In this document: positions 34,366-43,334 of the stretch, piece by piece | Position numbering within the stretch: position 1 is the stretch's first letter | Layout of the letters: every line of letters begins with the position of its first letter | Source: Streptomyces antnestii | Lineage (GTDB): Bacteria > Actinomycetota > Actinomycetes > Streptomycetales > Streptomycetaceae | Direction of reading: 5' to 3' | Assembly (NCBI RefSeq): GCF_004005495.1 | Contig: NZ_RZYA01000008.1 | Span: forward strand, 248,001-312,000 | DNA: 64,000 nucleotides | The notes under the pieces: generated by a model | Seen by the model: only the letters and a program-made list of their open reading frames with translations | What the model was told of the DNA's origin: nothing | Database searches by the model: none | Made by a program: the position numbers and the translations under genes

Positions 34366-35247
34366 TCACCAGACCGTGCCGCCTGCGTCCTGTGTGGGAG
34401 CGATGAGCTGGTCGGTGAGCGAGGTGAGCCGGCGCTGGGTCTCGGCGGCGTAGGCGAGGCGGTGCGCCTTCGCCCGGCGACTCGCGTTGTAGTACTGGCC
34501 GCTCGAGCCCCGCACGCCCTCGTCAATGGCGTGCAACACGGCCTTGGTCCCTTCCTCCACGGAGGACCAGGGGCGCACCCCCGCTTCGGTGACCATCGTG
34601 GTGTCCATGTAGCTCGCGGGGTGCACGCAGTTGACCCGGATGCCGTCGCACGCGTACTCCTCGGCGATGGTGAACGTGAAGGCGGCGAGCGCGAACTTGC
34701 TGCGCGTGTACGCCTCCATGCCGTCGTAGCGCCGGGTGAACTGGACGTCGTCCGGGTCCACGGGGCTCTGCCCGATCGACCCGATGTTGAGCACCTGGGC
34801 CGAGCCGGCAGCGCGCAGCGGGGTACGCAGTGCGTGGGTAAGGACGACCGGTGCCAAGTAGTTGACGGCGAACCGCAGTTCGTAACCGTCGCGACTCACC
34901 GCGCGGCGGCGCGCGTCGCGGCCCGCGCCCACGCCCGCGTTGTTCACGAGCAGCCCCAACGAGGAATGCTCGGCGGCCACCCTTCTGCCGAGTTCGGCTG
35001 CCTCCCCCAGCGAGGACAGGTCGGCGAGGTAAGGGGAGGCCGTGCCGCCCGCCGTGCGCAGTTCCTCAACAACCGCGGCGCACCTGCTCTCGTCCCTGCC
35101 ATGCACCAGAACGGTCCAGCCGCGGGCAGCGAGGGCCCGCGCGAGGCTGCGGCCGAGGCCGGAGGTGGCGCCGGTGATCAGGGCGGGTGCGCCCGGCCGC
35201 TGCTGTCCTTCGCCGCTCTGCTCTGCTCGACGCTCGTGTCGGCTCAT
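34366..35247 (-). CDS. Short-chain dehydrogenase/reductase
   Basis: A 293-residue SDR with the full classical motif set: ALITGATSGLGRSLARAL (cofactor glycines), LADLSSLGEAAE, LVNNAGVGAG, LNIGSIGQSP (catalytic Ser) and YTRSKFALAAFT (Tyr-x-x-x-Lys). RVNCVHPASYMDT is the conserved post-active-site block. It resembles the retinol-dehydrogenase-like and protochlorophyllide-reductase-like SDRs of actinobacteria. It is coupled by an ATGA overlap to the cupin gene upstream, so the pair may process one small molecule. A strong hairpin ends the transcript. Confidence 0.92.
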   Translation of the reverse strand: MSRHERRAEQSGEGQQRPGAPALITGATSGLGRSLARALAARGWTVLVHGRDESRCAAVVEELRTAGGTASPYLADLSSLGEAAELGRRVAAEHSSLGLLVNNAGVGAGRDARRRAVSRDGYELRFAVNYLAPVVLTHALRTPLRAAGSAQVLNIGSIGQSPVDPDDVQFTRRYDGMEAYTRSKFALAAFTFTIAEEYACDGIRVNCVHPASYMDTTMVTEAGVRPWSSVEEGTKAVLHAIDEGVRGSSGQYYNASRRAKAHRLAYAAETQRRLTSLTDQLIAPTQDAGGTVW

Positions 35248-35594
35248 GAACTCGGTCCTTCCTCCGGCGCCGTGGGCGTGCGGAGTTCGATGGCGACCAT
35301 GACGAAGGTCTGGTCGGAGAGGTTGCGAACGTAGTGCCGCAGTGCCGCATGGGCAGGGACTCGCCGCGGTTGTGCACCCACCTGTCCCGTCTCCAGCGTC
35401 ACCGTTTTGATCAACTCACCGTTCTCGTCCAGGGATTCACCGTGCGCCCCGGAGAGCACGACTGTCACCCAAGGGTGGCGGTGGGTGTGCGCGGGCCGCT
35501 GCTCGCCGGGGGGAACGGTCTCCACCCAGCACTTGACCTGGTCCTCGTCGATGAGCAGATCGGCCCCCAGTTCTTGCCTGGGCTCAAGCGGCAT
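35244..35594 (-). CDS. Small cupin-domain protein
   Basis: A 116-residue single-domain beta-barrel protein. The start is the ATG at 35594 (MPLEPRQELGADLLID); the longer frame is unsupported. Cupin motif 1 is recognisable in PGEQRPAHTHRHPWVTVVLSG (His-x-His metal ligands) with a Glu at GESLDENGEL; motif 2 follows around PAHAALRHYVRNLSD. It could be a sensor, isomerase or dioxygenase-like protein; the substrate is unknown. Co-transcription with the SDR (4-bp overlap) suggests a common pathway. Confidence 0.85.
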   Translation of the reverse strand: MPLEPRQELGADLLIDEDQVKCWVETVPPGEQRPAHTHRHPWVTVVLSGAHGESLDENGELIKTVTLETGQVGAQPRRVPAHAALRHYVRNLSDQTFVMVAIELRTPTAPEEGPSS

Positions 35595-35873
35595 CCCGCA
35601 CCTCCGGGCGCGTGTGGGTGGGGAGGGACGCGGCGATCCGGGAGAGGAGCCGCCGCGGGTTGTCGACTGCCATAACGCCGGGGCAGGCCGATGCACCCGA
35701 CGACAACCCATGGTGGCGCGCCCGCGAACGCCTAACCAGGTGGTGTTCCAACTAGCATGATTCCTCGCCTCCCTGCCCTTCGCGCGAGCTGACAGCGTCA
35801 TTTCCGGCCGGGTCGCCAGCTTCACCTTCGTCCCGGCCGACGGCACTCATTCGCTCGTGACCAGGAGACGACC

Positions 35874-36662
35874 TTGTCCACTTCCCCCGTTTCCCCCGTT
35901 TCCCCCGTTTCCCCCGTTTCCCCCGTTTCCCCCAACTCCCCCGCATTGCCCGATTCACTGTCCGGCGCCCGCGTCGTGGTGATCGGCGGCTCATCCGGCA
36001 TCGGCAAGGCGGTGGCTCGCCAGGCCTCGGCAGCCGGCGCCCAGGTCGTCGTCGGCTCCCGCTCCCAGGACAAGCTGGAGCAGACCGTCAAGGAGATCGA
36101 CGGCATCACCACCGGTGTCGTGGACGTGACCGACGAGGAGAGCGTGCGCGCCTTCTTCGCGGACATCGACTCCCTCGACCACCTCGTCGTCTGCCCCGGC
36201 GACATGGCCGTCGGCTCCGTCTACGACGTTTCCCTCGACGCCGTGCGCGCCGCCCTCGACACCAAGATCGTCGGCCAGCTCCTGAGCGTCCGACACGCCG
36301 GGAAGAAGATCTCCGGCGAGGGATCGATCGTGCTGATCGCCGGTGCAGCGGGCTTCAAGTCGTACGCCGACATGAGTGCGACCGCCGCGGCCAACGCGGG
36401 CATCGGCGGCATGGGCCGCTCCCTCGCCGTCGAGCTCGCGCCGGTGCGCGTCAACGTCGTCGTCGGCGGTCTGATCGACACCCCGCTGTGGTCCTTCCTG
36501 CCCGACGACGCCCGCGCGGGCCTGTTCGAGCAGACCGCGCAGGGCACGCCGGTGGGCCGCGTCGGACAACCTGACGATGTCGCGGCGTCGGTGCTCCACC
36601 TGCTGCAGAACACCTTCGTGACCGGCGCGGTGCTGCACGTCGATGGTGGCGGCACGCTGTGA
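35874..36662 (+). CDS. SDR-family oxidoreductase with VSP-repeat N-terminus
   Basis: A 262-residue SDR-fold protein. The start is a TTG at 35874 behind CAGGAGACGACC. Residues 6-23 are a tandem VSP repeat encoded by a 9-bp minisatellite. The cofactor site is VVVIGGSSGIGKAVARQASA, followed by VVDVTDEESVRAFFADID and VNVVVGGLIDTPLW. The usual catalytic Tyr-x-x-x-Lys position reads MSATAAANAGIGG, so the standard catalytic pair is missing, as in a subgroup of actinobacterial SDRs of unclear activity. The stop overlaps the start of the following MFS pseudogene (GTGA). It is divergent from the cupin/SDR pair. Confidence 0.88.
   Translation: MSTSPVSPVSPVSPVSPVSPNSPALPDSLSGARVVVIGGSSGIGKAVARQASAAGAQVVVGSRSQDKLEQTVKEIDGITTGVVDVTDEESVRAFFADIDSLDHLVVCPGDMAVGSVYDVSLDAVRAALDTKIVGQLLSVRHAGKKISGEGSIVLIAGAAGFKSYADMSATAAANAGIGGMGRSLAVELAPVRVNVVVGGLIDTPLWSFLPDDARAGLFEQTAQGTPVGRVGQPDDVAASVLHLLQNTFVTGAVLHVDGGGTL
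35889..35942 (+). repeat. 9-bp coding minisatellite (GTTTCCCCC)
   Basis: Five perfect GTTTCCCCC units (35889-35933) plus one AACTCCCCC variant (35934-35942) encode VSP repeats at the N-terminus of the SDR. Because the unit is 9 bp, slippage changes length without a frameshift. Confidence 0.92.
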
Positions 36663-37040
36663 GCGAGGCGGCACGCGGCGGCGCGACGGGTCTTGCGGGG
36701 CCCGTCGCGCCGCCGCGGCCGCGGGCCGGCCGGCTCACCGTGCTGCCGCTCGCGGCCGCCTGCGGACTGTGTGTGGCCAACCTCTGGCCTCTAACCTCTG
36801 CTACCTCCAGCCGATCCTGCCCGAGCTCGCGGCCTCCCTGCGCCGTGCGCCCGGCTCGCTCACGTCGTCCGTCTTCGCCACCCAGGCCGGCTACGCACTG
36901 GGCCTGTTCGCCCTTGTGTCACTGGGCGACGCGGTCGACCGCAGACGGCTGCTCACCGCCCTGGTGACCGCAGCGGCCGCCGTGCTCGCGGTGATCCCGT
37001 GGGCCGACGGGCCGCCAATATCCGCTCCCGGCACGTCCAC
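36659..37040 (+). pseudogene. MFS transporter N-terminus, frameshifted and fused
   Basis: The GTG at 36659 (overlapping the SDR stop) opens LTVLPLAAACGLCVANL. The frame then shifts and the homology continues in the next frame as CYLQPILPELAASLRRAPGS, VFATQAGYALGLFALVSLGD, and AVDRRRLLTALVTAAAAVLA. These are helices 1-3 of a drug-type MFS exporter with the GDxxDRRRL loop. The shift is caused by a 14-bp near-duplication at 36775-36799; removing it restores VANLCYLQPILPEL. After about 37040 the frame passes into an unrelated FAD-oxidase gene, so about 300 residues of the transporter are missing. Confidence 0.8.
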
Positions 37041-38101
37041 TCCCGGCGCGCCCGCGACGCTGTCGGTCCCCGCGCAGAGCGTGGCCCCGATCAACCGGGC
37101 CGACCCCCGCTGCCTCTCCCTGACCACGCGCTCGCGCAACACCCGCTTCGCCGGCCGCCCGGACCGCGTTCACGTGCCGCGCTCCGCTGACGACGTGCGC
37201 CGGGCAGTCACCGCTGCTGTCCGCGCCGGATCCCGGCTCGCAGTGCGCGGCGGCGGCCACGGTCTGGAAGGCCTGGTGAATGATCCCGCGGTACGCACGC
37301 TCGTAGACCTGTCTGAGCTGAATGACGTCACGTACGACCCAGGGCGGCGGGCCTTCGGCATCGGCGCGGGCGCCGGCAACTTCGGTGTGGTGACGCGACA
37401 TTGGTTCCGCTCGCCGCAGGCTGCGGCAGACGCCCCGCAGGACCTGCTGCCGAGGCCCCCGGAGACGGTCCTCTTCACCACCGCCGAGTGGCCCTGGGAG
37501 TCGCTGGGCGAGCAGGACTTCGCACGGCTCGTCCGCAACCATGGCGGCTGGCACCGCCAGGAGGACAAAACCGATCCGGCGTACGCGAGCCTCTACAGCG
37601 CGCTCCACCTCAACCAGCGTGTGGTGGGCCGGATCACGCTCACCGCCCATCTGGACGGTTCGGAGCCCGGCGCCCGCAGGCGACTCGAGGAGTACATCAC
37701 GGCGGTCGGCGCCGGGGTGCGCACTCAGCGCCGGGTCACCCACGCCGCCATGCCGTGGCTTCGGGCCACCCAGCGGGACGTGGAGAACCGCGGGGAGCTG
37801 ACACGCTCCAAGAGCAAGCGGGCCCATCTGCGCCGGCCGTACTCCACCGCGGAGGCCGAGCCGCTGTTCCGAAGAGTTGTACGCGGAGACGGGCGGCGTG
37901 CCCGTCTCCGACGCACGCACCGACGGCTCATACATCAACCATCCGGACGTGGATCTGGCCGATCCCCGCTGGAACACTTCAGGCGTTCCCTGGCACGCGC
38001 TGTACTTCAAAGGGAATTACGCCCGGCTCCAGCGGGTCAAGGCCGTCTGGGATCCGCAGGACGTCTTCCGGCACGCTCTGTCGGTTCGGGCGTCCGACTG
38101 A
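37041..38101 (+). pseudogene. FAD-linked (berberine-bridge-type) oxidase with two internal deletions
   Basis: The start of a BBE-type oxidase is visible: NTRFAGRPDRVHVPRSADDV, LAVRGGGHGLEGLVND, LVDLSELNDVTYDP. Around 37370 the sequence jumps from GIGAGA to GNFGVVTRHWFRS, removing about 100 residues of the FAD-binding domain in frame. A substrate-domain part follows (WPWESLGEQDFARLVRNHGG). Near 37870 a second deletion shifts the frame, and the last 75 residues, YAETGGVPVSDARTDGSYIN and WNTSGVPWHALYFKGNYARL with VWDPQDVFRHALS, continue in another frame to a stop at 38101. The gene cannot make a functional flavoprotein. Confidence 0.85.
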
Positions 38102-38965
38102 ACCCCCGGCCGACCGGAGCCGCACCCCGATCCGCTCCTCGACCAGGTCGCGGAAACGCGCGATCAAGTGGCTGTCCAGGACGGGCTGGTAGACGACGAG
38201 GGTCGCGTCCGCGCCGGCGAGCCGCAGCTTCACGTAGCCGAGTTCGATCCGCCCCAGGGTGGGATGGTCGAAGCACCGCACGGAAGGGACGGACGGCGCG
38301 AGGTCGAGCCGCTTCCACAATTCCCGGAATTCCGGGTATTCGCCCTGCAGATCGTCGATCAACTTCGCGTATGCGGGGTGGGCGAGTTGGTCAGCGGCCT
38401 GGGCGCGGAACAGCGCGGCCGCCTCGAGAGCGTCCTGTTCCCAGTTCGGGTGCATTTCCCTGGCCCGCTCGTCGAAAATCATCACGAGGGTGTTGCGCCG
38501 GTATTGCTCGAGGGTTTCGAAATAGGGGAACAGTGCGCAGAACCCATGGTTCCAGGCCAATACATCAAAGCGATGGTTGACGATGAAGGCCGGCAGTGGA
38601 TCCTGGAATTCGAGGAACGTCAGATACTGCTCGGGAATACCGTCCCGTGAACACGGTTCCGGTAGCCCCGGAGCTAACTCGCCGGCAAGGCGGAACAGAT
38701 GCCCAGTCTCCGTCGTATCGAGTTGCAGGGCACGCGCGAGACCGTTCAGGACCTGGCTCGACACCCTGATCTTCCGGGCCTGTTCGAGCCACGTGTACCA
38801 GGTCACGCTCACCCCAGCGAGCTGGGCGAGCTCTTCCCGCCGTAGGCCCGGAGTGCGGCGGCGCCCATATGAATTCTTGATGCCGACGGCGTCCGGTGTG
38901 AGTCGTTCGCGTCGGCTTCTAAGGAAGGCGGCGAGTTCTTTTCGTTGCTGTTCGGTGATTTCCAT
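37979..38965 (-). CDS. XRE-family regulator with MmyB-like ligand domain
   Basis: A 328-residue regulator. The start is the ATG at 38965 with GGGGAG upstream. The helix-turn-helix reads RRTPGLRREELAQLAGVSVT, WYTWLEQARKIRVSSQVLNG. The C-terminal MmyB-like (PAS-fold) domain includes FIVNHRFDVLAWNHGFCALF and FDHPTLGRIELGYVKLRLAG. Typical members are about 280-290 residues. Here the last 40 residues (from GGSVGRPNRQ) are read antisense through the 3' end of the FAD-oxidase pseudogene, so the native stop was probably lost when that region was rearranged. Such regulators usually control a divergent SDR gene. Confidence 0.88.
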   Translation of the reverse strand: MEITEQQRKELAAFLRSRRERLTPDAVGIKNSYGRRRTPGLRREELAQLAGVSVTWYTWLEQARKIRVSSQVLNGLARALQLDTTETGHLFRLAGELAPGLPEPCSRDGIPEQYLTFLEFQDPLPAFIVNHRFDVLAWNHGFCALFPYFETLEQYRRNTLVMIFDERAREMHPNWEQDALEAAALFRAQAADQLAHPAYAKLIDDLQGEYPEFRELWKRLDLAPSVPSVRCFDHPTLGRIELGYVKLRLAGADATLVVYQPVLDSHLIARFRDLVEERIGVRLRSAGGSVGRPNRQSVPEDVLRIPDGLDPLEPGVIPFEVQRVPGNA

Positions 38966-39361
38966 GCTGACTCCCCATAACATCATGAACCCACCGGATT
39001 GCGGTGGGTCCGGTCAAACATACAGTCAGCACCCGCGCCTACGAACATGCCACCTTTGACAGAGTATTTCCGAAGGTTTTACCTAAAGTCTCCGCGATGG
39101 CTTCGCCATCCTGCCCGCAGCGCCTGCGGATATCTCGCGGGCAGACGAGTCGGGCTGTACGCCGTATTCTGCCACCCCCGCGGCCGCCATCCGTCCATGA
39201 ACAGCCAACGGAATGACGGTGCTGAAACTGTGTTCTGTGCCGCCGAAGATGGACGTCCATCAAGGAACGCAAAACCCCAGGTCGCGGCGGGTTTCGTACC
39301 CGGAGCCTGCGCACATGATGGCGGAGGACGACGCTCCTTCCCGGAAGAGCGTGACGACTTG
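38966..39361. other. 396-bp gap with no confident gene
   Basis: It contains the leader of the XRE gene and then lower-GC sequence (around 39040-39100). The plus-strand frame from 38999 is open through this region into the next gene but shows no conserved segment before 39362. Confidence 0.4.
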
Positions 39362-39874
39362 ATGCTCGACTTCGTGGTGAAGGCTCAAGGCGAGTCGGTG
39401 ACGATCGAGGTCATGGTGAGGACCTGGGCCGGTGACCGTCTTGACGTCTTCCTTGCTGGGCCGGCAGAAGAGTTCCGAGGATGGGACGGCACTGGTGCTC
39501 CAGCCGTAGATCGTGATCTTGCCTGGCCTCTGACAGCAGATCTTGACAATGTGTCAGCAGCTCCCGGTCACAGTCGCTCCGCCGATCGCGCGGCAGACGT
39601 GCAGGTCGCGACAGAGACTCGCCTTGGCGGCGAGCGGGTCACCTGTCACCATCAAGCCGTGGTCAACCTTTCGAAGATCGTGAGGCAGGCAGACGTCCTC
39701 CTCGACCTGATGGGCGTGGCGGTCGGCTCGATGCTGTTGGTGGTGGGCATCGAGACCTACCGCGGCGATGGTTCGGTGGGCTGGCCCATAGCCGGATCAG
39801 TGCTGTTCCTGATCAACCTCTGGGTAGCCGGGCGTCGATTCGCCCGGCGCAGGAGGCCGACTCCGTCGCCGTAG
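39362..39874 (+). CDS. Hypothetical membrane protein, DUF6228-like start
   Basis: A 170-residue frame from ATG 39362. Residues 1-45 (MLDFVVKAQGESVTIEVMVR, DVFLAGPAEEFRGWDG) resemble a stretch of DUF6228 proteins. The remainder differs, ending with two membrane helices (LLDLMGVAVGSMLLVVGI and WPIAGSVLFLINLWVAG) and an Arg-rich cytoplasmic tail. The combination looks like a fusion of two gene parts, possibly another product of the rearrangements in this region, and the ribosome-binding site is weak. An alternative is that only the membrane part (from about 39650) is expressed. Confidence 0.45.
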   Translation: MLDFVVKAQGESVTIEVMVRTWAGDRLDVFLAGPAEEFRGWDGTGAPAVDRDLAWPLTADLDNVSAAPGHSRSADRAADVQVATETRLGGERVTCHHQAVVNLSKIVRQADVLLDLMGVAVGSMLLVVGIETYRGDGSVGWPIAGSVLFLINLWVAGRRFARRRRPTPSP

Positions 39875-39959
39875 CGGCACACAGGCAGCCGCCCGTGTAG
39901 CGACCGAGACTGTCGTGGGCGGACCGGGTGGTGATCGCCGCTCCAACCCGGCGGCTCCC

Positions 39960-40155
39960 CCACGAGCAGCTGCGCCGGCACCGGATCGTCACCCCAGCCA
40001 CTTTGCTGTCCTGGCACCGCGAGCTGGTTTCCCGCACATGGGCATACCCGCAACAAGGGCCGGGACGGCCGCCACTGGAGCCACGCTCGTGGTCCTGATC
40101 CAACAACTCGCCCGCGACAATCCCACCTGGGGCTACATCCGCATCCAAAAAGGCT
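39960..40155 (+). pseudogene. IS transposase fragment, frameshifted
   Basis: The plus strand reads RHRIVTPATLLSWHRELVSR, TWAYPQQGPGRPPLEP, then, after a shift near 40080, LVVLIQQLARDNPTWGYIRI. This is the helix-turn-helix-to-catalytic-domain linker of integrase-core transposases (normally VTPATLLRWHRxLV ... GRPP ... LARENPTWGYRRIxGEL). Neither the beginning nor the DDE core is present. About 160 bp downstream, before 40321, another short open segment ends in GVLLADGP; I do not recognise it. Confidence 0.75.
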
Positions 40156-40320
40156 CACTCACTCCATCGGCCTGTACGGCGTGAGCGCATGCCGCGCCTG
40201 GCGAGCCGCTGCACCCGCGCAACTCTTCCCCGGCTTCGGCAACGTGAGCGAGCGCGCCATCACCGAGGGCATCGCAGCCGTCGGTGTCCTGCTCGCAGAC
40301 GGACCGTAGAGTACGGGCCC

Positions 40321-41070
40321 GTGCCCGACAACATCGCTGTCTCCCCGGCCGAGGTCGCGCTCGTCCTCGACGGCGTCCGCAACTCCGCCGCACGCCTCAC
40401 CGCCACTCTCGCCCCGCTGACCAACCTCCAGGCCCGAGAACCGTCAGCGCTGCCCGGCTGGAGCCGCGGCCACGTCCTCACCCACCTCGCCCGTAGCGCG
40501 GACGTCTACCGCTGGCTGCTGACCCTGGCCCGGACCGGCACCGAGCCCGGCCCCCGGGCCGACACCGCCACGCTGGACCGCGCGCTGCATGCAGGCGCCG
40601 GGCGCAAGGGCACCGAACTCGTCGCAGACCTGCGCACCAGCCTGGACGGACTGCTCGACGAGGCGGCGTCCATGCCCGCCGAACGCTGGACCGTCCTGGT
40701 CACCGCGCTCGCAGGCTGGCAGCACCCGGCCTGGTTCACCCTTCGCCGCTGCCGACGCGAACTCGAAACCCACCACGCCGACCTGAACCTTGACTACACC
40801 ACCGCCAACTGGCCCGCCGACTACGTCACCTGGGCGCTCGACGACACGCTGACCGCGCTGGCGGCCCATCACTTCCCAGTAGCCCGCATCAAGGCCGAGG
40901 ACCTCGACCGATCCTGGACGCTCTCCGCGACCGGCCCCACCGTCACCGGCCCGGGCCACACCCTTCTCGCCTGGCTCGCCGGACGCCGCACAGACCTGCA
41001 GCTCCACTCGGACCTCCCGCTGCCGACGCCGCCAAGGTGGCCACTCCCACCGGTTCCCGGCTGGAACTGA
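40321..41070 (+). CDS. Maleylpyruvate isomerase-family mycothiol-dependent enzyme
   Basis: A 249-residue DinB-fold protein of the MDMPI family. The start is the GTG at 40321; upstream frame content is IS debris. The N-terminal domain has LTNLQAREPSALPGWSRGHV and LTHLARSADVYRWLL, where the His residues form the metal site with RRELETHHADLNLDYTTANW. The C-terminal domain (VTGPGHTLLAWLAGRRTDLQ) matches the family. Members use mycothiol in isomerisation or transfer reactions, as in the gentisate pathway, but most Streptomyces paralogues have no known substrate. It appears intact and monocistronic. Confidence 0.88.
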   Translation: MPDNIAVSPAEVALVLDGVRNSAARLTATLAPLTNLQAREPSALPGWSRGHVLTHLARSADVYRWLLTLARTGTEPGPRADTATLDRALHAGAGRKGTELVADLRTSLDGLLDEAASMPAERWTVLVTALAGWQHPAWFTLRRCRRELETHHADLNLDYTTANWPADYVTWALDDTLTALAAHHFPVARIKAEDLDRSWTLSATGPTVTGPGHTLLAWLAGRRTDLQLHSDLPLPTPPRWPLPPVPGWN

Positions 41071-41799
41071 AGCACGTAGTCACCCTGACGTCGGCGATGA
41101 GCACATCAAGGGGCTGATCATCACCACGGCTGTCGCGACCCCGCCGGAGGTCAGGCCGACGACCAGCTGCTGGAGTTCTCCACCGAGGGTCTCGCGGTCG
41201 GCCTGACATCCGCCGGGGTTTGCGGGGCTGAGTGCTGCCCAGGTACAGCCATCGACGAAAACGGAGCAAGGGGCACCCGAGGGCGACCCGCAGCGGCTGA
41301 GCGCACGCCGTGGCAGCGCGGCTGGGGCGGCCCGGCCTGGCGCTGAAGAGATGACCGGTGTTCGGAAGTCGGCAGGTACCGGTGGTCGTTCCCGACGTCG
41401 GTGCCGCGAGGTCAGCGGGGTCCGGGGGCCGTGGCGTGGACACGCTCACCATGTGCGGGGGCCCGAATCGGGGGGCACCGACGGGAGTTCGCGGGGTGGT
41501 TGGGATCGGCGCCGACTACGGTGCGGGCTGTCAGCGCGATCCTGCGGTGGCATTGGGGCAGCTCGCGCCACGGACTCCGATCCTGTCGTTCACGTGGCGC
41601 GCGCTTCCCGTGGTCAGCGCGCGCGACGCCTGAACCTGAGGCGCCAGGCGTGGAGCGACTCCCCAGGCCCGTCTGTCGATGATGCACAAGCGTCGGTGGT
41701 GTTTTGTCGACGCTGAACATGGGCGGGAAGCCGGGATCTCCCTACCGTTCCAGGTCACGCAACAAAGCCGCACATCGCCGTAACAACGAGGTGACTTTG
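41071..41799. other. 729-bp gap with no recognised gene
   Basis: Open frames exist on both strands but none shows a conserved domain. A minus-strand stretch near 41100-41210 (DRETLGGELQQLVVGLTSGG) looks protein-like but has no start and matches nothing I know. The promoter of the acyl-CoA ligase operon should lie in the last 150 bp. Confidence 0.4.
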
Positions 41800-43257
41800 G
41801 TGACCATCGGATACTTGCCCTGGGGACGACCTAACGGGGTCGCGTCCCGCCCATGCTTGCGCGACTCCCGCCACGAGCTGACGTACGCGGAGGTGGCGCG
41901 CCGAGCCGACGCCATCGCGGAGCAGTTGTCCGAACGTGGGATCGGCGAGGGCGACGTCGTCGCCATCATGTTGCCCAACCGGGTCGAGCTGCTGCTGGTG
42001 ATGCTCGCGGCCTGGCGCCTGGGCGCGACCGTGACACCGATCAACCCGGTCTTCACCGCCAACGAGTCGGAGTACCAGTTGCGCGACTCGGGTGCCGCGC
42101 TTGTGGTCAACAGCGGCTCCCAGGCGTCGACGGTGGGCCTGCCGTCGATCGCCGTCGACGCCTTGCGGACCGAGCCTGCCGGGGTGCTGCCCGACCGCGG
42201 GGTGCGCCCGGAGGAGCTGGCGCTGCTGATCTACACGAGCGGTTCGACCGGCCGCCCCAAGGGCGTCATGCTCGAGCACGCGAATCTGCTGGCGATGGCC
42301 TCCATGGTGTCCGGTCACCTCGGGCTGACCGATGCCGACCACTGCCTGCTGGTCCTGCCGCTGTTCCACGTCAATGCCATCTGCGTGAGCTTCCTGTCTT
42401 CGATGCTGGCCGGCGGACAGCTCACGGTGCTGGAGCGATTTGCGCCACTGTCCTTTTTGGAGGCCGTCGAGCGGCACCGGCCCACCTACTTCGCGGCCGT
42501 GCCGACCATCTATGCGCGGCTGGCCGAGCTCCCGGCCGAGGTCGTGCCGGACACCTCGTCGCTGCGGTTCGCCATCTGCGGGGCGGCACCGGTCTCGAGG
42601 GAGTTGCTCGAGCGGTGCGAGGAGCGGTTCGGCTTCGTGATGGTCGAGGGTTACGGACTCAGCGAGGGCACCTGCGTCTCGACGTGCAACCCCGTCGAGG
42701 GCGTGCGCAAGCTCGGTACGGTCGGGCCGGCGCTACCCGGGCAGCAGATCGCCACGATTTCGCCGGAGGGCGAGATCCTCCCACCGGGCGAGGTGGGGGA
42801 GGTCGTCGTGCGTGGCGCGAACGTCATGCGGGGCTACCTGAACCGCCCCGAGGAGACCGCCGCGACGATCGTCGACGGATGGCTGCGCACGGGCGATGTC
42901 GGGCGGGTCGACGAGGACGGCTGCCTCGTGCTTGTCGACCGGGTGAAGGACATGATCATTCGCGGCGGGGAGAACCTCTACCCCAAGGAGATCGAGTCCG
43001 TGCTGTACGGCCATCCGGCGGTCCTTGAGGCCGCCGTGGTCGGTGCTCCTCACCCGGTGTACGGCGAAGTCCCCATCGCCTATGTGGTGGCCTACCCCGA
43101 CGTATCGGTGACGGTCGACGGGCTGCTGGTCCACTGTCGGCAGAGCCTCACCAAGATCAAGCTTCCAGTCGAGATCCATCTGCTCGACGCGTTGCCGAAG
43201 AACCCCGTAGGCAAGATCGACAAGCCGTCCCTGCGCAGGGCGTTGCAGCTCCGATAA
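41800..43257 (+). CDS. AMP-forming acyl-CoA synthetase/ligase
   Basis: A 485-residue adenylate-forming enzyme converting a carboxylic acid to acyl-CoA. I place the start at GTG 41800 (VTIGYLPWG), with GAGG 8 bp upstream; the longer frame is basic and unsupported. The P-loop is ELALLIYTSGSTGRPKGVML, followed by LVLPLFHVNAICVSF, EGYGLSEGTCVSTCNPVEG, the hinge GWLRTGDVGRVDEDGCLVLV with RVKDMIIRGGENLYPKEIE, and the catalytic Lys in LPKNPVGKIDK. It is shorter than classical FadD and resembles ligases for medium-chain, aromatic or steroid-side-chain acids. It heads a three-gene cluster with the DUF3556 and FAD-oxidoreductase genes. Confidence 0.92.
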   Translation: MTIGYLPWGRPNGVASRPCLRDSRHELTYAEVARRADAIAEQLSERGIGEGDVVAIMLPNRVELLLVMLAAWRLGATVTPINPVFTANESEYQLRDSGAALVVNSGSQASTVGLPSIAVDALRTEPAGVLPDRGVRPEELALLIYTSGSTGRPKGVMLEHANLLAMASMVSGHLGLTDADHCLLVLPLFHVNAICVSFLSSMLAGGQLTVLERFAPLSFLEAVERHRPTYFAAVPTIYARLAELPAEVVPDTSSLRFAICGAAPVSRELLERCEERFGFVMVEGYGLSEGTCVSTCNPVEGVRKLGTVGPALPGQQIATISPEGEILPPGEVGEVVVRGANVMRGYLNRPEETAATIVDGWLRTGDVGRVDEDGCLVLVDRVKDMIIRGGENLYPKEIESVLYGHPAVLEAAVVGAPHPVYGEVPIAYVVAYPDVSVTVDGLLVHCRQSLTKIKLPVEIHLLDALPKNPVGKIDKPSLRRALQLR

Positions 43258-43334
43258 CCACCCTCACGGAAATCGCACGAACCGAGGTCCGACTCGGTCC
43301 GGCAGGTACCCCCTTGTCACCGAAGGAGCCGCAC

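Noticed and set aside
35889..35942. Tandem 9-bp units as a CRISPR or regulatory iteron array
   Set aside because: Units are contiguous, coding and in frame with no spacers; it is a coding minisatellite.
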